From: Campylobacter showae CC57C
GTDB taxonomy: Bacteria; Campylobacterota; Campylobacteria; Campylobacterales; Campylobacteraceae
Direction of reading: 5' to 3'
Assembly (NCBI RefSeq): GCF_000344295.2
Contig: NZ_AOTD01000219.1
Location: 1 to 33,792 of the forward strand
DNA length: 33,792 nt
Part shown: positions 24,480-32,855 of the stretch, piece by piece
Numbering within the stretch: position 1 is the stretch's first letter
Layout of the letters: the number at the start of each line of letters is the position of its first letter
The notes under the pieces: generated by a model
Database searches by the model: none
Told to the model about the DNA's origin: nothing
Seen by the model: the letters and a program-made list of their open reading frames with translations, nothing else
Program-made: the position numbers and the translations under genes

Positions 24480-27179
24480 ATGAGCGCACTAAAAATATTA
24501 AAATTTTTCATCTCTTATAAATTTGCGCTCTGCCTCCTCTTTATCCTAGCCGCAGGTGCCGGCGTCGCAACCTTTTTAGAGAGTATCTACGATACGCAAA
24601 CGGCTAAAATTTTAGTCTATGAGGCGCGCTGGTATGAGTGCGTCATGGGCGCTGCGACGCTGAGCCTGCTCGGCATTATAATTAAAACCAAAATGTGGCG
24701 CCGCTTCGGCTCTTTCGTTCTGCACGCGGCATTTATCGTGATCTTTATCGGCGCGGCGCTGACGCGTTACTTCGGCACCGAGGGCGTGCTACACGTAAGA
24801 GCGGGCGAGAGCGGAAACGAGATGGTGAGCGTAAAGCCGTATCTGCAGATCCGAACCAAAGACGCATTTTTCGAGTATCCACTAAATTTAACCCAAATCG
24901 GTGATAATAATTTTAGCTTCACGCAAACCATAAACTCAAAAAATTTCACCGTCAAATTTGACTCCTATAAACCAGCGCCCAAAGGCGAACGCGGTACTCT
25001 CGTAGTAAAAGCCGGCTTTGACGGGCAGCGCGAACAAACAGCCAAAATCCACGGCGGCGTAGGCTGGCTAGGCGAGCCTAGTATGCTAAATTTTGACGGC
25101 GAGGAGATAATGCTAACTTGGGGCTCAAAGCTAGTTAGCTTGCCGTTTTCGATAAAGCTTATTAAATTTGAGCTCGAGCGCTACCCCGGCTCGCAAAGCC
25201 CGTCCTCATACTCTAGCGAGGTAGAGGCGCTTTCGGACGCGGGAGAAATTTTAGCAAAGTATAAAATTTACATGAATCATCCGCTAAATTTACAAGGCTT
25301 TAAGCTCTTTCAGTCATCCTACGATGCGGACGAACAGGGCACGGTACTAGAGGTTAATCGCGATCCTGGCAAAATCCCGACCTACATCGGATATTTCTTG
25401 CTTTGCGTCGGCGTCATCGGCAACTTTTTTACTAAAAACAGCCGATTTTTAAAGCTCATAAATTTCATAAAAAACAGCAGATTCTCGCTCGTTGCAGCGT
25501 TTATCGTGCTTGGTTTTTTAAATTTTAACGCAAACGCGGCCGAGCAAAACGAGAGCGAGATTTTAAAAACTTTCGCCGCAAATACCGCCGCTCACGCTAA
25601 CGGCGAATTTGCAAAACTTCTCGTACAAGACTACGCGGGCAGGATAAAGCCGCTCAGCACGGAAGCCGGCGAAATCGTAAATAAAATCTCCGGCACAGAC
25701 TCGCTTTATGGCCTAAGCGCCGAACAAATCGTGCTAGGGATGAATCTAAATCCAGCGCTGTGGCAAGAGATCAAAATCGTCAAAATAAAAAACGGCAAGA
25801 TAAAAAAGATGTTAAATTTGAGCGGAAATTACGCGAGCTTTAGGGACGCTTTTGACGCAAACGGCGAGTATAAGCTAGCCGCGCAGGTCGAAGCCGCGAA
25901 TGAAAAACCTCTATCAAAACGAGGTACGCTCGATAACGACCTCATCAAATTTGACGAGCGGTTAAACATCGCGTATCTCACGTTTAAGGGCACGTTTTTT
26001 AAATTTATCCCGGTAGCAAACGACCCGCAAAATGCGTGGCTCTCGCCAAACGACGCCTTTAACGACGAGCGAGTCGATACCAACGCAAAAAGCATGCTAA
26101 ACGACTACCTCATAGGCCTACAGGAAGGCATCGCGGATAATAACTGGAGCAAGGCGGACTCCGCGCTAGCTGCGCTAAGAAACTATCAGCGAACGGCTTC
26201 GGCGGAAATTTTACCTAGCGTTAGCAGAGTCGATGCCGAGGTATTTTATAACCGTGCTTTGGTGTTTAAAAAACTCGTTTATTTCTACTGGATTTTGGGC
26301 TTTGCCGCGCTTTTACTAGGGCTTGCTTCGGTATTTTTATCAAAACGGATTTTACCGCTTGAGCGAGCGATTTTAGCGGCGTTCGCGCTAGGCTTTGCGG
26401 TGCATACGGCGGCCTTAGCTCTGCGCTGGTACGTCTCTGGGCACGCACCTTGGAGCGATAGTTACGAGTCGATGATCTATATTGGCTGGTCGGGAGCGCT
26501 AGCGGGGATGATATTTTTTAGGAGTTCGCTGCTTGCGCTTGCGGCGGCTGCGCTGCTAGCGGGTATCGTGATGCTAGTAGCTCACATGAGCTTCGTAAAT
26601 CCGCAGATAACGAATTTGGTCCCGGTGCTAAAGTCTTATTGGCTCAGCATCCACGTCTCGGTTATCACGGCTAGCTATGGATTTTTAGGCCTTGGCTGCG
26701 TACTGGGTCTTATCGCACTAGGACTCATGGCATTTAAAAATAAATCCAACGTGGCGAGACTAAACGAGCAAATCAGATATATCGCAGCAATAAATGAAGC
26801 AAGTCTAATCATCGGTCTTTGCTTGCTAGCGCTTGGAAATTTCTTCGGCGGAATCTGGGCGAACGAGAGCTGGGGGCGCTACTGGGGCTGGGATAGCAAG
26901 GAAACGTGGTCCTACGTATCGATCCTAGTTTACGCGATCGCGCTGCATCTGCGCTTTATACCGAAGCTAAATTCGCTCTACGTATTTTTGATCGCATCGG
27001 TATTTTCTTACGGTTCGATCGCGATGACTTATTTTGGCGTAAATTTTTACCTAACGGGCATGCACTCTTACGCTAGCGGAGATTTGCCGCCGGTGCATAT
27101 TAGCGTCTATATCGCGCTTGGCTGCATACTTTTGATAACCGCGCTAGCCTTTAGAGGGCGCGACGTAAAAACGATTTAA
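24480..27179 (+). CDS. ccsA1: fused CcsBA-type cytochrome c haem lyase (CcsA1)
   Basis: System II cytochrome c synthase, attaching haem to apocytochromes outside the membrane. The N-terminal ~330 residues are ResB/CcsB-like (helices at 8-30, 52-67 and 78-97, then a large periplasmic domain). The C-terminal part from about 590 is CcsA-like, with many helices and the haem-handling WWD loop WGRYWGWDSKETW at about 798-810, plus flanking histidines (LVAHMSF, SIHVS, GMHSY). Length 899 fits the fused Campylobacterota form. W. succinogenes keeps a special lyase, CcsA1, for the CX15CH haem of MccA. Position right after mccD suggests the same specialised role here. GGAGG precedes the ATG. Confidence 0.92.
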   Translation: MSALKILKFFISYKFALCLLFILAAGAGVATFLESIYDTQTAKILVYEARWYECVMGAATLSLLGIIIKTKMWRRFGSFVLHAAFIVIFIGAALTRYFGTEGVLHVRAGESGNEMVSVKPYLQIRTKDAFFEYPLNLTQIGDNNFSFTQTINSKNFTVKFDSYKPAPKGERGTLVVKAGFDGQREQTAKIHGGVGWLGEPSMLNFDGEEIMLTWGSKLVSLPFSIKLIKFELERYPGSQSPSSYSSEVEALSDAGEILAKYKIYMNHPLNLQGFKLFQSSYDADEQGTVLEVNRDPGKIPTYIGYFLLCVGVIGNFFTKNSRFLKLINFIKNSRFSLVAAFIVLGFLNFNANAAEQNESEILKTFAANTAAHANGEFAKLLVQDYAGRIKPLSTEAGEIVNKISGTDSLYGLSAEQIVLGMNLNPALWQEIKIVKIKNGKIKKMLNLSGNYASFRDAFDANGEYKLAAQVEAANEKPLSKRGTLDNDLIKFDERLNIAYLTFKGTFFKFIPVANDPQNAWLSPNDAFNDERVDTNAKSMLNDYLIGLQEGIADNNWSKADSALAALRNYQRTASAEILPSVSRVDAEVFYNRALVFKKLVYFYWILGFAALLLGLASVFLSKRILPLERAILAAFALGFAVHTAALALRWYVSGHAPWSDSYESMIYIGWSGALAGMIFFRSSLLALAAAALLAGIVMLVAHMSFVNPQITNLVPVLKSYWLSIHVSVITASYGFLGLGCVLGLIALGLMAFKNKSNVARLNEQIRYIAAINEASLIIGLCLLALGNFFGGIWANESWGRYWGWDSKETWSYVSILVYAIALHLRFIPKLNSLYVFLIASVFSYGSIAMTYFGVNFYLTGMHSYASGDLPPVHISVYIALGCILLITALAFRGRDVKTI

Positions 27180-27190
27180 AAGGAGAAAAA

Positions 27191-28036
27191 ATGTATAAAA
27201 AACTACTACTGGCGGCGGTTTTATGCGCTAGCGCAAACGCGGGCTTTATCCAGGAGGGCATGCAGGCCCAGCAAAGCGGCGACCATAAAAAGCTGATAGA
27301 AATCTACGAAAAAGCCTGCCACGAGGAAAACAAGGCATCGGGCTGCTACAACCTTGCAGTGGTGTATTTTGAAGGCACGGGCGGCGTGGAGAAAAATTAC
27401 GAAAAGGCGATAAATTTATACCAAAAGGCTTGCAATGCCAAATTTGCGCTTGCTTGCAACAATCTAGGCTACATCTACGAAAGCGGCAACGGCGCAACTC
27501 AGGACTTCGCTAAAGCCGCCGCATACTACGAAAAAGCCTGCCAAGACGACGAAGGCTGCACCGCACTAGGACTACTTTACGCAAACGGCGCAGGCGTCAA
27601 AACCGATATCAAAAAAGCCATCTCGCTCTATACCAAAGCCTGCAACTACGGCGATATGATGGGATGCAATAACCTAGGCTACCTGCACCTTGAAGGCATG
27701 GGCGTAGAAAAAGACTACGCTAAAGCAAAATCATTTTACGAAAAGGCCTGCGCGGGCGGCGTGGGTATCGGCTGCGATAACCTCGGCTTTTTATATGCAT
27801 TTGGCCAGGGTACGGAGCAAGACTACGCCAAAGCTAAAGAATTTTACGAAAAATCCTGCAACCTAAACTACGACAAAGGCTGCAACAACCTGGCCATAAT
27901 GTACGCCGAGGGCAAAGGCGTCGCGGCCGATATCACCAAGGCCAAAGAGCTCTTTGACAAAAGCTGCGCAAAGGGCCTAAAAGTCGCGTGCGAGAATGCG
28001 GAGTTTTTAAAACCAGAAACAAATAAAACTAAATAA
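27191..28036 (+). CDS. secreted Cys-rich Sel1-repeat protein (Hcp-like)
   Basis: Periplasmic or secreted solenoid protein with a signal peptide (LLLAAVLCASANA). Six to seven Sel1-type alpha/alpha repeats of about 36 residues follow. Most repeats end with a Cys pair of the form C-x7-C (for example ACNAKFALAC, KACNYGDMMGC, KSCNLNYDKGC), as in Helicobacter cysteine-rich proteins where each repeat is disulfide-closed. In this cluster it may be a scaffold or chaperone for MccA or haem-lyase assembly; that is inference. AAAAGGAGAAAA is a good ribosome site, 11 bases after ccsA1. The Cys count means it needs periplasmic oxidation and could also hold metal. Confidence 0.88.
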   Translation: MYKKLLLAAVLCASANAGFIQEGMQAQQSGDHKKLIEIYEKACHEENKASGCYNLAVVYFEGTGGVEKNYEKAINLYQKACNAKFALACNNLGYIYESGNGATQDFAKAAAYYEKACQDDEGCTALGLLYANGAGVKTDIKKAISLYTKACNYGDMMGCNNLGYLHLEGMGVEKDYAKAKSFYEKACAGGVGIGCDNLGFLYAFGQGTEQDYAKAKEFYEKSCNLNYDKGCNNLAIMYAEGKGVAADITKAKELFDKSCAKGLKVACENAEFLKPETNKTK

Positions 28037-28050
28037 TTTAAGGAGATAAT

Positions 28051-29187
28051 ATGATTTTACGTTCTATTTTGAGTTCGGCGCTACTAGCGGCGCTACTTTT
28101 CGGCGCCGAAGCAAACGAGCAAGCCGGCAAGATGAAGCCGATGTTTCAAAGCGTAGATCCAAGCAAAGCTACGCTCGTAGGAAGCGGCGAGGATAAAGAG
28201 TACTGCGCCGTTTGCGGGATGAATTTGGTTAAGTTTTACAAAACAAACCACGTCTATAACGGCAAACAAGTAGCATCCCTACACTGCCTATACGAACTAA
28301 CGGAGGGAAAAATCCCAAGCGACGCGCAGGTTGTGGATACGAAAAATCTAAATTTGATCGATGTAAATAAAGCCTTTTACGTCGTCGGCAGCAAAATTGG
28401 CGGCACGATGACTAGAAATAGCAAATACGCCTTTTCAACCGAGGCTGACGCGAAAGAGTTCCAAGCTGAAAACGGCGGCGAGATAATGAATTTCGCTAAA
28501 GCTTATGAGATCGCCGGGCAGGACTTTGAGGGCGATAACAAGATGATCAAAGCCAAACGCGAAGGCGGCGTTTACGCGCACGGCAAGGAATTTTACGATG
28601 CAAACTGCGAGAAAGTCGATCCAAAAAGCTTTAAAGCCATCTCCGAGCTAAAAGCTCACCTCAAAAAAACATGCGACGCAAAGGGCGCCGGCAAAGCTCC
28701 AGAATACGACAAACACCTGCAAGCAGCAGCTCTATATCTATGGGACGCTCCGGCAAATTTAGGCTCAAGCGATCAAGCCTCAAAATCTAAGCAAAAAGCG
28801 CAAAAAGCCGAGAGAATCGTCGTGCCAAAAGGCGCGCGCTGCCCCGTTTGCGGTATGCTAATCGGCAAAAACCCACAGTGGGCGACGATGATGAAAACAA
28901 GCAAAGAGGAGCTTTACTTTGACGGCGTCAAGGACATGATGAAGTATTATTTCGAAAAAGGCAAAAAGGACGATCAAATTTTCGTTAGCGACTACTACAA
29001 ACTAAACAAAATCGACGCCAGAACCGCCTACTACGTAACCGGCTCAAACGTACTCGGACCTATGGGCAACGAGCTCATACCGTTTGCTAGCGAAGAGGAC
29101 GCTAAGACCTTTGCCAAAGATCACGGCGGCAAGCAGATCGTCAAATTTGACGAGATAACTACGCTTTTGGTTGAGAGGTTGATGTGA
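28051..29187 (+). CDS. tandem NosL-like copper-binding protein
   Basis: Exported protein with two NosL-family domains. NosL is the copper chaperone for nitrous oxide reductase. A signal peptide covers about 1-20 (ILSSALLAALLFGAEA). Domain 1 has C52-A-V-C55-G-M57 and H78-C79 in SLHC. Domain 2 has C264-P-V-C267-G-M269. Both keep the YYV/FYVVGS...GPMG/GTMT type continuation. Residues about 175-233 form a separate helical piece (GKEFYDANCEKVD ... ALYLWD) reminiscent of a small cytochrome c, but without any CXXCH. In a mcc cluster the natural client is the Cu site of MccA, and I recall a NosL-like protein in the W. succinogenes mcc locus. TTAAGGAGATAAT is a strong ribosome site. Confidence 0.88.
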   Translation: MILRSILSSALLAALLFGAEANEQAGKMKPMFQSVDPSKATLVGSGEDKEYCAVCGMNLVKFYKTNHVYNGKQVASLHCLYELTEGKIPSDAQVVDTKNLNLIDVNKAFYVVGSKIGGTMTRNSKYAFSTEADAKEFQAENGGEIMNFAKAYEIAGQDFEGDNKMIKAKREGGVYAHGKEFYDANCEKVDPKSFKAISELKAHLKKTCDAKGAGKAPEYDKHLQAAALYLWDAPANLGSSDQASKSKQKAQKAERIVVPKGARCPVCGMLIGKNPQWATMMKTSKEELYFDGVKDMMKYYFEKGKKDDQIFVSDYYKLNKIDARTAYYVTGSNVLGPMGNELIPFASEEDAKTFAKDHGGKQIVKFDEITTLLVERLM

Positions 29188-29372
29188 GACTCATCTGCGT
29201 TTTAGCGGGTTTTTTTGCGATCCTTTACCTTTGTATCGGGGCGCATTACCTTGGCTACGATAGAGCGGGCAAGGAGGCTCAGCTAAATTTGATCCAAAAA
29301 TCCGTCAAAGACGCGCAAATTTCGACTAATTTTATTTCAAAAGAGTACGGGAAGTTTGTCTATGCCGAGTAA
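29184..29372 (+). CDS. small single-pass membrane protein in mcc cluster
   Basis: A 62-residue protein starting at GTG 29184, overlapping the NosL stop by 4 bases (GTGA junction). One N-terminal membrane helix (LICVLAGFFAILYLCIGAHYL), then a charged 40-residue tail probably outside the membrane. C5 and C17 lie in the helix. I recognise no family. Its overlaps with the NosL gene before it and the ABC permease after it argue for a real coupled gene, perhaps a small subunit of the transporter. Confidence 0.6.
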   Translation: MRLICVLAGFFAILYLCIGAHYLGYDRAGKEAQLNLIQKSVKDAQISTNFISKEYGKFVYAE

Positions 29373-30471
29373 AAATTTTATCGATTACGCAGTTACGCTG
29401 CTCTATAAAGACCGCGCCGATCACGCTTTTAGCTTTTTTATATTCGCTTTTATCGTGTTTATCTTAAGCGCGGTTCTTTTCGTCTCAAGCTCTATCCAAA
29501 GCGACCTTACAAATTTGACCCGCTCAAAACCGGAAGTCGTCGTCGAGGCTCTGCGTGCGGGCAAGCGCGACCTCATGCACGACGGCTACATCTACGACGT
29601 CTCAAAGATCGCGGGCGTAGCTAGCGTAGAGGGCGCGGTCGAGGGAGAGTATTATTTTGCGCAAAAAAGAGTCTGGTTTCATATCGTAGGCGATGAAAAT
29701 TTGGACGAAAACGAGATGATCGTGGGCGAAGGCGTAAAAAAAGAGATGGCGGAGCTTTATTACGAGGACGTTTTTAACTTTTTAACCGAAGAAAAAATGA
29801 TCCCGATAAAGATCAACAAAACCGCGCCGCATGAAACGGGCATCGTCTCAAACGACGTCATTTACATGAATCCCGCCACTGCGCGCGAGGTACTAAGCCT
29901 AAAAGATGGCGAATACACGAGGCTCTACGTCGAAGTACCAAACGTCAACGAGATCAGCGAAGTGGCCCTAAAGATCCAAAACGTCTATCCAAACACCGAG
30001 GTTACGAGCATCGAGGACGGAGTAGCCAAAATAAGGCACCTTTACTACTACAAAGGCGGCATTTTCATGGTGCTTTACGTCGTGGCGATGGTTTCGTTTT
30101 TCATCCTGCTGAAAAATCAAATTTCGCTCGCTTACGGCGAGAAGAAAAAGGAGATCGCGATATTGCGCAGTATTGGCTTTAGCGTAAGAAATATCATCGC
30201 GCTTAAATTTATCCAAAACATCGTCGTTTCTTTTAGCGCCTATTTGCTAGGCGTCGCGGGAGCGTATCTCTACGTGTTTTTATTCGGCGCGCCGTTTTTA
30301 CGCGATATATTTTTAGGCAGCGAGGTGGCGAATTTTACCGATTTCACGCCGATCATCGACTTTAACATGCTGTTTTTGATCTTTGTTTTTAGCGTGATTC
30401 CGTTTTTGGCATTCGTCATCATCCCGTCGTGGCGTATCGCCGTTAGCGACATGAGCGAGGCGGTAAAATGA
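29362..30471 (+). CDS. MacB/LolC-like (FtsX-domain) ABC permease
   Basis: Permease with the FtsX-family layout: one N-terminal helix (about 20-45), a large periplasmic domain (about 50-230) and three C-terminal helices (about 235-253, 285-312, 336-357). The coupling loop GEKKKEIAILRSIGFSVRNI is the family hallmark. Such proteins are mechanotransmitters or lipoprotein/periplasmic substrate extruders, not classical channels. Start: ATG 29362 has GGGAAG at 29349-29354 upstream, better than TTG 29356. It overlaps the ATPase gene by 4 bases. With NosL genes on both sides it may move copper, or act mechanically on a copper/haem chaperone; no substrate can be read from sequence. Confidence 0.88.
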   Translation: MPSKNFIDYAVTLLYKDRADHAFSFFIFAFIVFILSAVLFVSSSIQSDLTNLTRSKPEVVVEALRAGKRDLMHDGYIYDVSKIAGVASVEGAVEGEYYFAQKRVWFHIVGDENLDENEMIVGEGVKKEMAELYYEDVFNFLTEEKMIPIKINKTAPHETGIVSNDVIYMNPATAREVLSLKDGEYTRLYVEVPNVNEISEVALKIQNVYPNTEVTSIEDGVAKIRHLYYYKGGIFMVLYVVAMVSFFILLKNQISLAYGEKKKEIAILRSIGFSVRNIIALKFIQNIVVSFSAYLLGVAGAYLYVFLFGAPFLRDIFLGSEVANFTDFTPIIDFNMLFLIFVFSVIPFLAFVIIPSWRIAVSDMSEAVK

Positions 30472-31142
30472 ACGCGATAGAAGTAAAAAATCTCTGTAAA
30501 ATTTACAATCAAAATAAACCCAACGAATTTCACGCACTAAAAAATATAAATTTGACGGTAAAAAGCGGCGATCTAGTCATCCTAAAAGGCGTTAGCGGTA
30601 GCGGCAAAAGTACGCTGCTAGGAATACTCGGCGCGCTTAGCAAGCCAAGTAGCGGCGAAGCGCTAATCAACAGTCGCAACGTCTCAAAGCTACCCGACAT
30701 CATGAGCTCAAATTTTAGGCACAGCGAGGTCGGGTTTATATTTCAGTCATTTAACCTGATCGAGGGCCTTAGCGTCTATCAAAACGTACTAGCGCCGCTA
30801 AGCCTAACAAGTCTTAAAAAAGCCGAGCTAAATTCACAAATCGAGCGCGCGCTAAATCTCGCTAATATCGCGCACAAAAAAGATCAAGTCATCTCAAAGC
30901 TAAGCGGCGGCGAGAAGCAGCGATGCGCAATAGCAAGGGCTCTAGCGATGGATCCTAGCATCATACTAGCCGACGAACCGACGGCAAATTTGGACAAGCA
31001 AAACTCGCTTATTTTCATCGAAATGCTGAAAAAATTTAAAGAGCTAAAAAAGACCGTCGTCGTCGCCACGCACGATATTTTGTTTGACGATCTAGATTTC
31101 GTGGACGGCTACGTAAGGATGCAAGACGGAGAGATGCTGTGA
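30468..31142 (+). CDS. LolD/MacB-type ABC ATPase
   Basis: Cytoplasmic ATP-binding subunit for the preceding permease. Walker A GVSGSGKST (41-49), Q-loop IFQSF (91-95), signature LSGGEKQR (145-152), Walker B IILADEP (165-171), D-loop NLDK and the switch His in VVATHD are all intact. Length 224 fits LolD/MacB-N/FtsE types. ATGA overlaps on both sides show a coupled series. The FtsX-type permease partner places it in the Type VII (MacB-like) ABC group. Confidence 0.92.
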   Translation: MNAIEVKNLCKIYNQNKPNEFHALKNINLTVKSGDLVILKGVSGSGKSTLLGILGALSKPSSGEALINSRNVSKLPDIMSSNFRHSEVGFIFQSFNLIEGLSVYQNVLAPLSLTSLKKAELNSQIERALNLANIAHKKDQVISKLSGGEKQRCAIARALAMDPSIILADEPTANLDKQNSLIFIEMLKKFKELKKTVVVATHDILFDDLDFVDGYVRMQDGEML

Positions 31143-32092
31143 GTGTATTTTTATCGGACGTTGTCATCGCGTTTTTACTGATCGAGCTCATCATCATCGT
31201 ACTGATGGGCATTTCGCAGTATTTCGTCGTGCGCATCATGCGCCTATGGGACTTTAACTCGACGTCAAATTTACAATACGACCTCGAAAAGCGCAACTAC
31301 CTCGTAAATACGATTTTGTTTTTCGCCGTAGTTTGCAAGATCATTTTGTTCGTATTTTTCGCGCTATCTCTAAACGAGCTAGCAGACGTGGTGCCCGGCG
31401 CCATGTGCTCGGCGGGCGTTATCGGCTCAAATCAATTTGGCGGCATTTTACTACTGCTAAAACTACTGCTTATCTTTGGCTTTGGGCTGTGGCTCATCAT
31501 AAATTCGCTTGATTTAAAGGCGACGAATTTTCCGTATTTAAAGCGAAAATATGTCATTTTTACCATACTTTTTATCGCCGTTTTGATCGAATTTGCCGCC
31601 GAGATTCTATTCTTTAGCAACGTACCGCTAAAAGTACCCGTCTTTTGCTGCTCGGTCGTGTTTCAAGCGCCAAAGCTACCGTTTGGCTACACGAAGTTAA
31701 ATTTGGTCATATTTTACTACGCCATTTTTGCGGTCATTTTGACGCTAAATTTACTCAAACAGACGATGGCGAGCTTTGTTTGCAATCTGCTGTTTTTGTT
31801 TATCGCATACTACGCGATCACCTATTTTTTCGGCCTTTACGTCTACGAACATCCAAATCACAAATGCCCGTACTGCATGCTAAAGGGCGAGTATTTTTAC
31901 GTCGGCTACCTCATCTGGGGCTCGCTGTTTTTGGGTATTTTCTATGGTATCGCGGCGTTTTTGGTCGAGCTAATCGTAAAAAAACCTTACGAACATTTGC
32001 TCAAAATTTCCTCTTTTTGGCTGATCGTGAATGCTCTTGTTTGCAGCTTTTTCGTCGCTAAATACTACCTTTTGCGAGGAGTTTTATTATGA
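31139..32092 (+). CDS. polytopic membrane protein with CPYC motif, mcc cluster
   Basis: A 317-residue integral membrane protein with about eight hydrophobic segments (around 8-25, 55-75, 100-122, 136-158, 186-205, 207-232, 255-280, 290-310). I do not recognise its family. Notable parts are VVPGAMCSAGVIGSNQFGG (likely a loop), a CC pair (C168/C169 region, FCCSVVF), and C243-P-Y-C246 beside a membrane edge (HKCPYCMLKG). CPYC is a redox or metal-binding type of motif. VKOR-like thiol chemistry crossed my mind, but the surrounding signature does not fit. Position between the ATPase and the NosL-like gene with 4-base overlaps makes it part of the same machine; copper or thiol transfer is a guess. 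Confidence 0.7.
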   Translation: MSVFLSDVVIAFLLIELIIIVLMGISQYFVVRIMRLWDFNSTSNLQYDLEKRNYLVNTILFFAVVCKIILFVFFALSLNELADVVPGAMCSAGVIGSNQFGGILLLLKLLLIFGFGLWLIINSLDLKATNFPYLKRKYVIFTILFIAVLIEFAAEILFFSNVPLKVPVFCCSVVFQAPKLPFGYTKLNLVIFYYAIFAVILTLNLLKQTMASFVCNLLFLFIAYYAITYFFGLYVYEHPNHKCPYCMLKGEYFYVGYLIWGSLFLGIFYGIAAFLVELIVKKPYEHLLKISSFWLIVNALVCSFFVAKYYLLRGVLL

Positions 32093-32598
32093 TAAAGCAA
32101 ATTTTCGCTGCCGTGCTACTCATCGGCGTGGTGGCGCTGCTTGCATTTTCCGTAGATACTAGCGAGGGCAAGATCGTCGTTCGCCATGGCAACGTAGAAA
32201 AAAAGCCGCTAGAAATCGAGCTTAACAAATACCTCTGCTTTGAAAGCAAGGTGCTCATCAGCGACCTAAACAACACGGCTCAGGCGGTGATGCCAAACGG
32301 CGACACGTACTTTTTCTACGACATCTCAAACTCGTTTACGTGGCTAATGCGACAAAAAAATAAAGACGACGTCGTGCTGTGGGTCTATTCGCAAGACACC
32401 AGCCGCTACATCCTAGCTAAAAACGCCTGGTATTCGCGCGTAGACATCACTCCGATGGGATACGGTATCGGCGCATATGAATACCACGTTTACGGCATTA
32501 ACGATAACTATTTCGAGGATGTTTTGCTCTATGCGGCGCGCGGCGAAACGCTGATTAATCCGCTCATTTTTATCTTGCTTTCGGAGAATAAAATTTAG
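32089..32598 (+). CDS. membrane-anchored NosL-like protein lacking CxxCGM
   Basis: A 169-residue protein with an N-terminal helix (FAAVLLIGVVALLAF) and an exported domain that follows the NosL outline: AVMPNGDTYFFYDISNSFTWL (about 66-86), VVLWVYSQDT, AKNAWYSR and the typical TPMGYGIGAYE (121-131). Where NosL has CxxCGM, only C50 remains (YLCFESKV). Metal binding, if any, would rest on C50 with M68 or M123. It closes the operon: it overlaps the membrane protein by 4 bases and its stop lies within the terminator hairpin. I infer a third copper-handling or assembly factor for the sulfite reductase. Confidence 0.75.
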   Translation: MIKQIFAAVLLIGVVALLAFSVDTSEGKIVVRHGNVEKKPLEIELNKYLCFESKVLISDLNNTAQAVMPNGDTYFFYDISNSFTWLMRQKNKDDVVLWVYSQDTSRYILAKNAWYSRVDITPMGYGIGAYEYHVYGINDNYFEDVLLYAARGETLINPLIFILLSENKI

Positions 32599-32628
32599 CC
32601 TTAAGCCGGTTGGCTATTTTTATTCTCC
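32583..32628 (+). terminator. long hairpin terminator closing the mcc cluster
   Basis: GGAGAATAAAATTTAGCC (32583-32600) pairs with GGCTATTTTTATTCTCC (32612-32628) with only a small internal bulge and an 11-base loop. The T-rich descending arm makes a good Rho-independent terminator, and the symmetry suggests it could also stop transcripts from the right. The left arm overlaps the last codons and stop of the NosL-like gene. Confidence 0.8.
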
Positions 32629-32855
32629 AAGATGCGCAACATGACTGCATTTATGCACCTTAAGCTACTAATATAACAATCTAGACCACGCGTAAAACAA
32701 TAAAATTTCTCTATTTATTGTCAAAAAAATACGAATAACAAGCACACAAAATATCTAGTAGTCGCCGTACGATATTATTTATTTTTAATATCCATAAAAA
32801 ACATAGTGATTTAAAATTGATTGCTAAAGTAAAAAGAAAGTTAAGAAAAAGTTGG

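Noticed and set aside
31139-32092. VKOR-type quinone-dependent thiol oxidase
   Set aside because: It has a CxxC near a membrane edge, but the conserved Ser and loop-cysteine arrangement of VKOR is not recognisable.
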